DNA of 64,000 nucleotides from SAR116 cluster bacterium AG-313-A07 (GCA_003284265.1 QBVV01000002.1:1-64000); one strand, 5' to 3'; positions 19,347 through 28,099 are shown, counted from the stretch's first letter. The notes: a model not told the origin generated them from the letters alone. Translations and numbers: made by a program.

Positions 19347-20110
19347 TTTTTATCTCTTTCAGAATGAATAACAATATCAACCCTTCTAGCCCGCCGATAT
19401 TTTCTTTTTTGTCCCGAAACACCATCAATTCTTGAGGTCCCCGTATCACCCAAACTAACAATATTTAAAGGTTTTCTATAACCAGATTTTATCAATGCAT
19501 TCGCTACCGCCGAGGCTCTGAAAAGGGATAAAACCCAGTTATTTTTATATTTTTGATTGTTTATAATTGGGTTAGGGTCGGAGTAACCAACTAATTCCAC
19601 CCGATTTTCCAAGTTGGAAAGTTTTTCTGAGAGAGCAAATAAAGCTTGCTTTCCTTTTGGCAATAACTCGGAAGAACCCGGCCTGAAAGTCAAACTTGAT
19701 GGGAAGGATAGAACTAGTTGATTACCTTTTTCAAAAAACTCCACAAACTTTAGCAAATCATTGCTGTCAATCTCCGATTCTAAAAGTGTACGTAAATATT
19801 TAATTTCTAAGCCTTTTGAGATTTCGGCAGGGCTTATAAATTCTGCATCTTTTTTAGACCCCACTTTTTTTTCCTTCATAAGGACCTCGTGCTTATTTAG
19901 GGATGCCAAAAACGCGGCCCAATCATTCTTTTGTATAGAGGACATAGAATAAAGCATCAGAAAAAAAGCTAAAAGTAGCGATATTAAATCAACAAAGGTG
20001 ATTAACCACACTGGTTTATCATTTTTATTCTCATCCTTTAGCGGATCAAGCGATCTGCCGACTAAAGACTTGTAAATATGGAGATAAGGAGAATTACTAA
20101 TCATTTTCAT
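19343..20110 (-). CDS. MotB-like OmpA-family protein retaining the membrane Asp
   Basis: A 255-residue protein with MotB topology: a cytoplasmic N-terminus, one membrane helix (about 34-57) and a periplasmic OmpA/MotB peptidoglycan-binding domain (about 130-250, with LVGYSDPNP, NWVLSLFRASAVANAL and RRARRVDIVI). The helix contains FVDLISLLLAFFLML, where Asp41 aligns with the proton-carrying Asp of MotB (YADFVTAMMAFFLLL in the window's own MotB). Unlike MotB it is not next to a MotA gene. It overlaps both neighbours by four bases. It may be a second stator-type subunit or a motor-associated ring protein. Confidence 0.88.
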   Translation of the reverse strand: MKMISNSPYLHIYKSLVGRSLDPLKDENKNDKPVWLITFVDLISLLLAFFLMLYSMSSIQKNDWAAFLASLNKHEVLMKEKKVGSKKDAEFISPAEISKGLEIKYLRTLLESEIDSNDLLKFVEFFEKGNQLVLSFPSSLTFRPGSSELLPKGKQALFALSEKLSNLENRVELVGYSDPNPIINNQKYKNNWVLSLFRASAVANALIKSGYRKPLNIVSLGDTGTSRIDGVSGQKRKYRRARRVDIVIHSERDKK

Positions 20111-20766
20111 GAAGCTCCATCGTGATGATCATTTTGGCGCTGTACTATTGAAAATCTAAAGCGGATCTCTTCCTGATTTCCGGGTTCCAGCCCAATTGAA
20201 AACAGACCTTTTGGAGCCCCTGACTGTAATAATGTATCAACCAAAAAAGTCACCTTGGATTTCATCCCCTCGTCTAATTTAAGACCGCTTGATAAAAACC
20301 GATAACCCATAAATATCTCTACTTTAATAGGCTGTTTGTCCCGTTTAAGTTTTAGTACACCACCAATCTCATTGAGAATAACTTTAGCTTTTTTAGTTGG
20401 TAATCCAGACGACAAAACAAAAAGTGATTTAAGCGGTATTTTAAATTCAATATTATCAGACTGATGGTGTTGCTTTACGGCTATAGTTGAAACAACAAAG
20501 TTGAATGTATTTTCTAAAATCTTCACGGTATTGGCATTAATTTTGTCGTTTTTCACCTTGCCAATTAAATCTATATTATCTCCCTTCCCTGCGAAATTTG
20601 CAAAGTTTGCACGAACACTTTTTGCGACATCGTAACTTTTATTTTTTTCAAATGAAGAAATTGCATTTAAAAAAACAAAAAATGCTAATAATAGCAAAAA
20701 AAGACTCAAAAATACCTGAGAAATTGAAGCGCTATTATGCTCTTTTTTTTCAATTTTCTGCTGCAT
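20107..20766 (-). CDS. MotB-like membrane protein lacking the membrane Asp
   Basis: A 219-residue protein with a short basic N-terminus, one membrane helix (about 16-37) and a soluble domain without a clear OmpA signature. The helix and the residues just after it line up with the downstream MotB-like protein (LLLAFFVFLNAISSFEKN compared with LLLAFFLMLYSMSSIQKN), but the position of the proton-binding Asp is Leu. So it cannot carry protons in the MotB way. The stop overlaps the next start (ATGA). A structural partner of the Asp-containing protein is the simplest reading. The gene begins 160 bp after motE. Confidence 0.82.
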   Translation of the reverse strand: MQQKIEKKEHNSASISQVFLSLFLLLLAFFVFLNAISSFEKNKSYDVAKSVRANFANFAGKGDNIDLIGKVKNDKINANTVKILENTFNFVVSTIAVKQHHQSDNIEFKIPLKSLFVLSSGLPTKKAKVILNEIGGVLKLKRDKQPIKVEIFMGYRFLSSGLKLDEGMKSKVTFLVDTLLQSGAPKGLFSIGLEPGNQEEIRFRFSIVQRQNDHHDGAS

Positions 20767-20926
20767 AATTAAAAAATTTTCTAAATTTTTACAAAATGTA
20801 TAACGACTTACTTATTTCTAAACCAAACACCTAGGTAAAAATGAAAAAAATGGCATGGCATAAAATATCTATCCTGCTCAGTGCTACAAAATGAACAAAA
20901 CTAACTTCTCTAATGTTCAACTAATA

Positions 20927-21769
20927 CTATTTTTTCAAACCCAGTTCCGGCATTTCTCTTCTCTCGGCTATTCTCGAGGTGATCTCTTTTGCTCTGGCCG
21001 CTTTCATTTGAGCCAAGATTGAAGCTGATTTTGAAGCTTTCATTCGCTCAAATACTTCCAGTAAGATTTCTATGTCGAGTTGGTCAAAAATTCGTGCGGA
21101 GTCCTTTGGTTTCATTTTCTCATATATCGATACCAATCCTTTGAATTTTTCCTCCTCCTGAGCATTATACTTGGTAATTAACGTTTCGATGTCTGTTTTT
21201 ATAAGTTCTAATTCATTAATTTTCACCTCAAGTCTACTCTCAGCCGCCATCAGTAACCCTTCTCGTTGAATGATTGCCCTCTCACGACCATCTAACTCCT
21301 TTCGTCTCCGAGACAACTCCTGCAAAAGTTCGATCTCAGAACGGGTAAATAGTACGGGATCAAGCGGCTTCTCGTCTTTATCTTTCGTTTCGAGATCATT
21401 TTTTGCAGCTTTTCCGCTAGGTACTTCTCTGGTTTTTTTAACTTCTGAATCTCTTGTTTCTTGCGCTTCTGCATAAGCTACTACCCTCGTATCCAGCATA
21501 AGACCTTCAACCGTTCTGTATATATTGGGGATCTTTATTACTAATAATAGAAACGCCAACAAAACTACGACAGGCAATGCTCTAAAACTAAAATGGAAAT
21601 TTTGATTAACTTTTTTACTTTTCTTTGAGGTTTTTTCTTCGCTTTTTTTAGTGTATTTATCGGTAGGCGCAGTCATGCGAATTTTTTCGATCCTTTCCCG
21701 AAGCTTCTTATCTAATGGATGATCCAATTTCCTATCCGATATGACACGTCCGTTTCGTCCATATGCCAT
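20927..21769 (-). CDS. MotE/FlbB-like flagellar motor protein
   Basis: A 280-residue bitopic protein. A charged cytoplasmic N-terminus is followed by one membrane helix (about 70-92), a long periplasmic coiled coil (about 125-205), and a C-terminal MgtE-N-like domain with MKPKDSARIFDQLDIEILLEVFERMK and ILAQMKAARAKEITSRI. This is the layout of MotE, the periplasmic partner of the motility protein MotC, and of spirochaete FlbB. It starts immediately after the stop of the DUF6468 gene (TAAATG). The order fliL-fliM-DUF6468-motE recurs in alphaproteobacteria (my recollection). Confidence 0.85.
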   Translation of the reverse strand: MAYGRNGRVISDRKLDHPLDKKLRERIEKIRMTAPTDKYTKKSEEKTSKKSKKVNQNFHFSFRALPVVVLLAFLLLVIKIPNIYRTVEGLMLDTRVVAYAEAQETRDSEVKKTREVPSGKAAKNDLETKDKDEKPLDPVLFTRSEIELLQELSRRRKELDGRERAIIQREGLLMAAESRLEVKINELELIKTDIETLITKYNAQEEEKFKGLVSIYEKMKPKDSARIFDQLDIEILLEVFERMKASKSASILAQMKAARAKEITSRIAERREMPELGLKK

Positions 21770-22273
21770 TTATCGTGCTCTTTTCAACGCTGTAATTAGC
21801 TCACGTTCAACTTCTGATACTCCCATATTTTTATCAAATATTTCCTCATTATCGCGTTCGTTACCCACGGACTGTGTACTCTCGATATTTTCATGCAAGT
21901 TGACCGTAACCGATTGCTCATTATCAGGCACACTATCTTGCGCCAACTTACCCGTCTTGGAACTGGAAAGCTGAGCTAATTTTTCGGCATTTGTATCCGC
22001 CCTTTCTATTAAAAATGCTAATTCATCTCTCATTGCATGGCTCTTGTTAGTGGCATCATCCAAATCGCTTTTTACTTGATCGGCAGTAGCTCTTAATCCG
22101 CTCAAACTAGAATGTGCTCGATCCGCCACAAGTTCAAATTGCGTAATTAATTTTTCAAGTTGTTCCTTTTCAACTCGAAGCACCGTCAAGCGTCTATTCA
22201 AACGAATAGCAAAATAAATGGTGGCTGTTAGAAGCAACACCAATAAACCCTCTATCAATAAAGACCAGATCAT
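21770..22273 (-). CDS. DUF6468-like membrane-anchored coiled-coil protein
   Basis: A 167-residue protein with one N-terminal membrane helix (about 5-25) followed by a coiled coil (about 30-110) and a polar tail. It matches my memory of the alphaproteobacterial DUF6468 group, found between fliM and motE. Function unknown; its position and shape suggest a motor-associated inner-membrane factor. It lies 18 bp after fliM. Confidence 0.78.
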   Translation of the reverse strand: MIWSLLIEGLLVLLLTATIYFAIRLNRRLTVLRVEKEQLEKLITQFELVADRAHSSLSGLRATADQVKSDLDDATNKSHAMRDELAFLIERADTNAEKLAQLSSSKTGKLAQDSVPDNEQSVTVNLHENIESTQSVGNERDNEEIFDKNMGVSEVERELITALKRAR

Positions 22274-22291
22274 GATTCCGCCCTAATCCAT

Positions 22292-23317
22292 TCACATTTT
22301 CCGCAACTTTTTATCTATTTTTATCGCCATGTTTCCATTTTTCTGTCCCATACCGCCCACGAATAATGGTATCTCGCCACATCGTAGATTTATAGGCGAG
22401 GATGGAACCGCATTCAGCAATATTTGGGATCCAGGTCTCCAATTCATTACGTCATTTAAAGACAACACTATTTGATCTAAAACTGCATCCAATTCTACAT
22501 CGGTACTCCAGAGTTCATTAGCTAGATGTGTTTCCCAGATAGAATCACGACCAAATTTTTCCCCCATGAACATTTGCAACAAAAGTTCTCGCACTGGTTC
22601 TAAAGTAGCGTAGGGTAGCAATAGTTCTACACGCCCTCCCCTATCCTCCATATCAATCCTCAAACGCGCCAACACTGCAGCGTTGGCCGGCCTTGCTATG
22701 GTAGCAAACCTTGGATTAGTTTCTAGTCGATCAAAACGAAATGTTACTGGGCTAATCGGATCAAAAGCTGCAGACAAGTCACTTAAAATCACTGTGACCA
22801 TTCTTTCGACGAGATTTCTTTCGATAGTTGTGTACGGGCGCCCTTCAATACGCATTGCAGCAGTGCCTCGTCTACCACCTAATAACACGTCTACTATTGA
22901 ATAGATAAGGGCAGAGTCACTTATCATCAAACCAAAGTTATCCCATTCCTCAGCTTTAAATACACTGATCATCGCAGGCATAGGAATTGTCTCTAAATAA
23001 TCTCCAAATCTTATAGATGTGATGCTATCTAGTGAGACCTCGACATTATCTGAAGTCAAATTCCTTAGGCTGGTAGACATCATTCTTAGAAGTCGGTCAA
23101 AAACGATCTCCAACATTGGTAATCGTTCGTAGGACACCATCGCGGAATCGACGATAGCCTGTATGCCAGAAATTTCATCTTCTAAGTCATCTGTGCCTAG
23201 CAAACTGTCTATCTCAGCCTGGTTTAAAACGGGTTCCGAGCTTTGCTCCATAGTTGGCGCACTTTCTTCAGCAACAGATTCCCATTCAGCAGCCAAAGCT
23301 TCTTCGTCAGTAGCCAT
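22292..23317 (-). CDS. fliM: Flagellar motor switch protein FliM
   Basis: C-ring protein of 341 residues that binds phospho-CheY and sets rotation direction. The CheY-binding motif LNQAEIDSLLG begins near residue 31, later than in E. coli, because of an acidic 30-residue leader. The middle domain (about 50-240) and a C-terminal FliN-like domain (about 255-340) follow. It is separated from fliL by seven bases. FliG and FliN are not in the window. Confidence 0.97.
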   Translation of the reverse strand: MATDEEALAAEWESVAEESAPTMEQSSEPVLNQAEIDSLLGTDDLEDEISGIQAIVDSAMVSYERLPMLEIVFDRLLRMMSTSLRNLTSDNVEVSLDSITSIRFGDYLETIPMPAMISVFKAEEWDNFGLMISDSALIYSIVDVLLGGRRGTAAMRIEGRPYTTIERNLVERMVTVILSDLSAAFDPISPVTFRFDRLETNPRFATIARPANAAVLARLRIDMEDRGGRVELLLPYATLEPVRELLLQMFMGEKFGRDSIWETHLANELWSTDVELDAVLDQIVLSLNDVMNWRPGSQILLNAVPSSPINLRCGEIPLFVGGMGQKNGNMAIKIDKKLRKM

Positions 23318-23324
23318 TTTTACC

Positions 23325-23846
23325 TCACTGAACCAACATTTCTTTGAACAATACGTCTTTCACTTTTGCCGGACGCACGGCAATATTTACTCTTCTCAAT
23401 AATTCTTCATGAAGCCTATACATGCCGGCTGATCCTTGTAGGTCCTCAATCCTCAATTCTCTCAGATAAACCTGAAAATTATCAACAATCCTTGGCAACA
23501 ACTGATTGATAGTATCAATATCCGCAGGGTCAGTAATTTCCAATGAAATTTTTATCTTCAAAAACGCTGATTTACGGCCACTAGTGTTCAGATTAACTAT
23601 TAAATCAGGAATTTCAAAAAACGTTGTTTGAATAACTGGAGCCTCAACCTCTTCTTCCTTTACTTGCGCATTCTCGTCTGTTGGAGGCGGGTCAGAACTG
23701 AAAGCCCCTAACATAACCGCAGCGCCAATACCAACCCCGAGAAGCAAAAGTATTGGCAAAATTATAAAAAGAACAATTTTTTTGCGTTTTCCACCGCTCT
23801 CTTCACCTAGTTCATCTTCAACTAATTCTTCGGCTTCATCGGCCAT
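23325..23846 (-). CDS. fliL: Flagellar basal body-associated protein FliL
   Basis: A 173-residue single-pass membrane protein that surrounds and supports the stator. A cytoplasmic acidic N-terminus (1-17) and a basic stretch precede a membrane helix (about 23-45), then an acidic linker and a periplasmic stomatin/prohibitin-like domain (about 75-173). It is first in the fliL-fliM-DUF6468-motE operon, with a possible sigma-54 site about 95 bp upstream. Confidence 0.94.
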   Translation of the reverse strand: MADEAEELVEDELGEESGGKRKKIVLFIILPILLLLGVGIGAAVMLGAFSSDPPPTDENAQVKEEEVEAPVIQTTFFEIPDLIVNLNTSGRKSAFLKIKISLEITDPADIDTINQLLPRIVDNFQVYLRELRIEDLQGSAGMYRLHEELLRRVNIAVRPAKVKDVLFKEMLVQ

Positions 23847-23940
23847 CAGACTTTTCCTAAGCTATCTTAACATCAACCTCGATTGGCATGAAACAATCGT
23901 GCTTTTACTGTTTTTGCCACGCACCCAAGAGTATTGGTAT

Positions 23941-23955
23941 GCAATGCGCATGCCC
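23941..23955 (-). promoter_or_regulatory. Candidate sigma-54 promoter of the fliL-fliM operon
   Basis: Minus strand GGGCAT-GCGCA-TTGC. The GG-N10-GC spacing and the TTGC half are exact; the -24 half has two departures from TGGCAC. It is weaker than the other sites listed but correctly placed, with a predicted transcript start near 23929. Confidence 0.4.
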
Positions 23956-24018
23956 ATTACTTTAGTGTACTATAAAATACAAATATTCGAAAGGGTAACA
24001 CGACATACAGTATATACG

Positions 24019-24098
24019 GCTCTTTTAAGAGCTACCTGTAGCTATTTTATACGTGACTTAATCTTTACCGAGAGTTTTATATGCGGCAATTAATGCCG
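24019..24098. repeat. Cluster of short inverted repeats between fliL and flgF
   Basis: In the 401 bp gap between the divergent fliL and flgF genes there are GCTCTT/AAGAGC (24019-24032), AGCTAC/GTAGCT (24030-24043), which overlaps the first so only one can form at a time, and CGGCA/TGCCG (24084-24098). The arms are short. They could be terminator or attenuator-like structures or operator half-sites. Apart from these and the two promoter candidates I see nothing in the gap. Confidence 0.35.
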
Positions 24099-24180
24099 TG
24101 ACTAATACCTATAAATTCCTACCACCAAAACAATGGCTCCGCAACCAACTTTAACCCATTGATTTTAATTGATATTTTTT

Positions 24181-24195
24181 TGGCACAACCTGTGC
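24181..24195 (+). promoter_or_regulatory. Candidate sigma-54 promoter of the flgF operon
   Basis: TGGCAC-AACCT-GTGC: a perfect -24 half, exact GG-N10-GC spacing and one mismatch in the -12 half. The predicted start near 24207 gives a leader of about 40 bases before the flgF ATG at 24248. Confidence 0.7.
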
Positions 24196-24247
24196 ACAAA
24201 CAAAGTTAAGATTTAAAACGCCTTTGGAAACGAATGGGGGTTTCTCA

Positions 24248-24976
24248 ATGGAAAATGCTATTTATATAGGCCTTTCACGCCAAACCGCGCTTCGCCGAGA
24301 ACTATCATTAGTGGCAAATAACATAGCGAATGCGAACACTACTTCATTCAAACGCGAACTCAGTATTTATGGCGTAGCACCAACAGCTGCTGGTCCAAAT
24401 GCCAAGTTAGATTTTGTCATTGATCATGGAGCTTCAATAAGTTTTGAGCCTGGTAGCTTTAGAGTCACGGAAAATGACTTCGATGTTGCTATCAGTGGTC
24501 CTGGTTTTTTCGCTGTAGACGATGGAACCGGCATTAAATATACAAGAAATGGAGCATTCTCACTTAATGCCGAAAACCAATTAGTAACCCGCGAAAGTGA
24601 CGCCGTATTGGATGAAAATGGAGGGCCGATAATTATCCCTCAAGATGGACGCAAAGTACAAATATCCACCGACGGCACAATTTCCGTAGGGAACGAAATA
24701 ATAGCTAAGGTTCAATTGATCGAATTTATCAATCCCCAGCTTCTAAGAAAACAAGGAAGCAGTAAATATGAGACTGACCAAGAGACAGCAGTTGCAGAAA
24801 ATTCGTCCATACATCAAGGATCCCTAGAAAGCTCTAACGTCACAGCGATAAAGGAATTAGTTCGTTTAGTCGATATTCAACGCTCATATGAGTCAATAGG
24901 AAAATTCCTAGATAAAGAAGCTGAAAGACAAAAAAACGTAGTGCGCCGCCTAGGCCGTGAAGCTCAAGGAACGTAA
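24248..24976 (+). CDS. flgF: Flagellar proximal rod protein FlgF
   Basis: Rod protein of 242 residues with the axial N-terminal pattern MENAIYIGLSRQ...LVANNIANANT and a C-terminal helix ending near VDIQRSYESIGKFLDKE. I start at the ATG at 24248, which follows GGGGG by seven bases, instead of a TTG at 24224. It heads flgF-flgG-flgA-flgH and is read from a sigma-54-type promoter. Confidence 0.95.
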   Translation: MENAIYIGLSRQTALRRELSLVANNIANANTTSFKRELSIYGVAPTAAGPNAKLDFVIDHGASISFEPGSFRVTENDFDVAISGPGFFAVDDGTGIKYTRNGAFSLNAENQLVTRESDAVLDENGGPIIIPQDGRKVQISTDGTISVGNEIIAKVQLIEFINPQLLRKQGSSKYETDQETAVAENSSIHQGSLESSNVTAIKELVRLVDIQRSYESIGKFLDKEAERQKNVVRRLGREAQGT

Positions 24977-25007
24977 TAGGAAACTGCAACGATAAAGGAA
25001 AATAAAA

Positions 25008-25793
25008 ATGCAAGCTTTAAATATAGCCGCTACTGGAATGCTAGCTCAACAAACCAATGTTGAAGTTATTTCGAATAATATATCTAATATGACGACAACA
25101 GGCTTTAAAAGGCATCGGGCTGAATTCCAAGATTTACTTTATCAAGACTTAAGACGAGTTGGAAGTAATTCGTCTGATGCCGGTACAATTGTACCATCAG
25201 GAATTCAACTTGGAGTCGGAACTCGAATAGCTTCAACTTACCGCATATCCGAACAAGGTTCACTAGTTTTGACTGATAACCCTTTTGATATTGCCATAAA
25301 TGGTGAAGGTTTTTTTCAAATCCAGTTGCCAGATGGTGATACAGGTTACACCCGCGATGGCTCTTTTCAGCTGAACAATGCGGGACAACTCGTGAACTCC
25401 GAAGGCTTTCAGTTGTTGCCGGGTGTTGTGATAGATCAATCGGCAACAGGCATAACGATAAATCAAAATGGACAAGTTTTACTTAAGTTTGACGGTCAAA
25501 CCACTGAAACAGTAGCTGGCACAATACAAATAGCTACCTTTCAAAATAAAGCGGGTCTAGAACATATTGGACGTAATCTGTTAAAGGTAACGGAAGCATC
25601 AGGCGCCGCCATTACAGCTAATCCTGGGGCTAATGGATTTGGAACAATTTCCCAGGGGTTCGTTGAGTCCTCTAATGTCGACGCTGTACACGAAATTACG
25701 GACCTCATAACCGCCCAACGCGGCTATGAACTAAACTCCAAAGTAATAGAGACCGCGGATCAAATGATGGCTGCCGTAAATAATGTCCGATAG
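25008..25793 (+). CDS. flgG: Flagellar distal rod protein FlgG
   Basis: Distal rod protein of 261 residues, the normal length. The N-terminus reads MQALNIAATGMLAQQTNVEV and the C-terminus VESSNVDAVHEITDLITAQR, both diagnostic. The ribosome site AAAGGAAAA precedes the ATG. It follows flgF by 31 bp. Confidence 0.97.
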   Translation: MQALNIAATGMLAQQTNVEVISNNISNMTTTGFKRHRAEFQDLLYQDLRRVGSNSSDAGTIVPSGIQLGVGTRIASTYRISEQGSLVLTDNPFDIAINGEGFFQIQLPDGDTGYTRDGSFQLNNAGQLVNSEGFQLLPGVVIDQSATGITINQNGQVLLKFDGQTTETVAGTIQIATFQNKAGLEHIGRNLLKVTEASGAAITANPGANGFGTISQGFVESSNVDAVHEITDLITAQRGYELNSKVIETADQMMAAVNNVR

Positions 25794-25829
25794 TTATATT
25801 AGATGAATACGCCCTCTAGGGAGCAAGAA

Positions 25830-26816
25830 ATGTTAAAAAGAATTAGATTCTCACTTTTGTTCGGAATCATCTCTGTTATGACTCAGATGCTTTTTGAAAG
25901 TAATTACAACGTCTCGAATGCTGCGGCTGCTGTTTACTTGAAACCAGAACGGGAAATCATAGTCAGAAATAGTGACGTGCGGATGAGTGACCTATTTTTT
26001 AATGTCGCCCCTAGTGATGATAGAATTGTTGCTTCAGCGCCGCGTGTAGGTTCAAAACTAATGTTTAGATTTCGAGACCTAGAGACCTTCATAAAAAAAT
26101 CTAAATTGTTATGGCACCCTCCATCAAACAGGGGCTCTCGTATTGTAACAAGAGCAAGTCGGCAACTACATCCCAATGTCATTCACGACTTATTAGAAAA
26201 AGAGTTGGGCTCTCGTATCTTAAATTATGAAGTTGAAATTGAATTATTCAATTCAAAAAAACGAATTCTCGTACCAGATGGGGAACAAATCCAACCAACA
26301 ATCACTGAGCTTCACTATGATGACAGCTCAAGGCTCTTTAAAGCTAGTTTAGTGATCTTATTCAGAAACTCCGAACAAACAAAGATAAACCTTACAGGAC
26401 GAACCCATCCATTAATCGCTATGCCAGTTTTAAACACTCACCTCGGTTCCGGTGATATTGTCAAACCGTCCCACATAACTTGGAAAAACGTTAGGGTGAA
26501 ACGTACTAATTATAACACCATTAGTTCAGTTAAAGAACTCGTCGACAAAGTAGCTAGAAGACCACTAATAGCAGGCAGAATAATTAGATTGTCTGACGTG
26601 GAATCTCTAAAATTGGTAAACAAAGGGGATTTCGTTACGGTTCAATTACGAAATGCTACTATGTCTCTTTCCACTAGGGGCATATCGATCGAATCCGGAT
26701 CGAAGAACGATATAATCCGGATTAAAAATCCAAGGAGCAAGAAGATTATCGAAGCAAAAGTGATTGCTCCAAACCTTACGATTATTCAAATGCCCCAAAA
26801 TATAATTACAAACTAA
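25830..26816 (+). CDS. flgA: Flagellar P-ring assembly chaperone FlgA
   Basis: Periplasmic chaperone for P-ring formation by FlgI, 328 residues. I choose the ATG at 25830 because AGGGAG lies about eight bases upstream; an ATG at 25803 would add nine residues. The signal peptide covers about 1-32 and ends near SNAAAA. The C-terminal SAF-like domain (about 200-325) contains HLGSGDIVKPSHI and the late block RPLIAGRIIRLSDVE. It is longer at the N-terminal side than the enteric protein, as is usual in alphaproteobacteria. Confidence 0.93.
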   Translation: MLKRIRFSLLFGIISVMTQMLFESNYNVSNAAAAVYLKPEREIIVRNSDVRMSDLFFNVAPSDDRIVASAPRVGSKLMFRFRDLETFIKKSKLLWHPPSNRGSRIVTRASRQLHPNVIHDLLEKELGSRILNYEVEIELFNSKKRILVPDGEQIQPTITELHYDDSSRLFKASLVILFRNSEQTKINLTGRTHPLIAMPVLNTHLGSGDIVKPSHITWKNVRVKRTNYNTISSVKELVDKVARRPLIAGRIIRLSDVESLKLVNKGDFVTVQLRNATMSLSTRGISIESGSKNDIIRIKNPRSKKIIEAKVIAPNLTIIQMPQNIITN

Positions 26817-26858
26817 GTACTATCCTCAACGGTGCTTCAAGAAAAGGATTACCGAATA

Positions 26859-27620
26859 ATGTTTAATATAATTAGAAGCTATAATCCAAGAGTGGCTCTT
26901 GTCTTTGCCCTTTCTTTACCAGTAATATCGTGTACAACGCTTGATCGGCTTGCAGAAGTTGGAACTTCACCCCAACTGACCAGCATAGCGAACCCCAATC
27001 ACACGAAGGGTTACAAGCCTGTATCTATGCCAATGCCAATGCCAATGCGTGCAACTCGCCAACCCAATTCATTGTGGCAAGAAGGATCAAGAGCTTTTTT
27101 TAAGGATCAACGAGCTAGTGAGGTGGGGGACATTATCACAGTTGTCGTAGCAATAGAGGACGAAGCCCAGTTGGATAACAGGACACGCCAAGATAGAACA
27201 GCCTCGGAGGATTTTGGGATTGGGAATTTCTTTGGCCTTGAGAATTTATTTGGTTCTGTTCTTCCAGAACCTGTTGCTAACGCGACACTGTTAGATGTAG
27301 ATGCGACAACAGCAAATGACGGCAGGGGTCGGATCGATAGAGAAGAAACAGTAAATCTGAGAATAGCCGCTGTAGTAACTCAACGGTTACCAAACGGCAA
27401 TCTTGTTCTTTTTGGCCGCCAAGAGATTAGAGTCAATTTTGAGATCAGGGAAGTTGTAGTAGGCGGGATCATAAGGCCTGAGGACATAGCATCCGCAAAC
27501 ACTGTAAATTATGACCAAATGGCCGAAGCAAGAATCGCTTATGGCGGCAGGGGGCAGTTAAATGACCTTCAACAGATGCGCTATGGCGCAGAGGTTTTAC
27601 AAATATTAATGCCTTTTTAA
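26859..27620 (+). CDS. flgH: Flagellar L-ring lipoprotein FlgH
   Basis: Outer-membrane L-ring protein, 253 residues from the ATG at 26859 (an upstream GTG at 26832 is less likely). A lipoprotein signal ends in LPVISC (lipid-anchored Cys near residue 24). The mature part contains SLWQEGSRAFFKDQRASEVGDII and ends with MRYGAEVLQILMPF, both typical. Near residue 55 is a run of Met-Pro pairs encoded by a short tandem repeat of CCAATG. The gene ends the flgF-flgG-flgA-flgH operon. Confidence 0.95.
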   Translation: MFNIIRSYNPRVALVFALSLPVISCTTLDRLAEVGTSPQLTSIANPNHTKGYKPVSMPMPMPMRATRQPNSLWQEGSRAFFKDQRASEVGDIITVVVAIEDEAQLDNRTRQDRTASEDFGIGNFFGLENLFGSVLPEPVANATLLDVDATTANDGRGRIDREETVNLRIAAVVTQRLPNGNLVLFGRQEIRVNFEIREVVVGGIIRPEDIASANTVNYDQMAEARIAYGGRGQLNDLQQMRYGAEVLQILMPF

Positions 27621-27682
27621 CAAATTTCGCCGTAAATCTCGGCAAAGATTTATTAAAATATATTTTACAGCAGTACTTCAAA

Positions 27683-28099
27683 TCAGTCTTCTCGGTGTGT
27701 TCGCTCTTGTCGTTCATGCCGTTCCTGGGCTTCTAAACTAAGCACAGCGATCGGTCGTGCCATGAGGCGTTTCAGACCAATTGGTTCATCTGTATCTTGG
27801 CAAAACCCATAACTACCATTCTCTATTCTTGATAAGGCTTCATCAATTTTTATTATCAACTTTCTTTCTCGATCTCTGGTTCGTAACTCAAGTTGATGAT
27901 CTGTCTCGAGTGAAGCACGGTCCGCCATATCTGGTTGTTGCAGATTTCCAGAGTTGAGATTATTCAAGGTCTCGCCAGCCTCTTGAATGAGTTCAGAACG
28001 CCAGTTTAATAACATTTGGCGAAAGTATTCCATTTGCATCGGATTCATGAATTCCTCATCTTCCGACGGCGTATAGTCAGGCGAAAGTGTCACACTCAT
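27683..28099 (-). CDS. dksA: DksA/TraR-family RNA polymerase-binding protein
   Basis: A 138-residue DksA-type transcription factor that enters the RNA polymerase secondary channel with ppGpp. The coiled-coil part (about 25-100) is followed by YGFCQDTDEPIGLKRLMARP and ALSLEAQERHERQ, where the four zinc Cys of E. coli DksA are reduced to one. That single-Cys pattern is normal for alphaproteobacterial DksA. Placed between flgH and fliX, which points to a role in flagellar gene control, but this is inference. Confidence 0.92.
   Translation of the reverse strand: MSVTLSPDYTPSEDEEFMNPMQMEYFRQMLLNWRSELIQEAGETLNNLNSGNLQQPDMADRASLETDHQLELRTRDRERKLIIKIDEALSRIENGSYGFCQDTDEPIGLKRLMARPIAVLSLEAQERHERQERTHRED

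Noticed and set aside
23782-24093. 103-codon plus-strand frame opposite the fliL start
   Set aside because: Antisense to fliL in its first part and over the promoter region in the rest; composition unlike a protein.
27683-28099. DksA with three of four zinc Cys missing
   Set aside because: This is the normal state of alphaproteobacterial DksA, not a defect.
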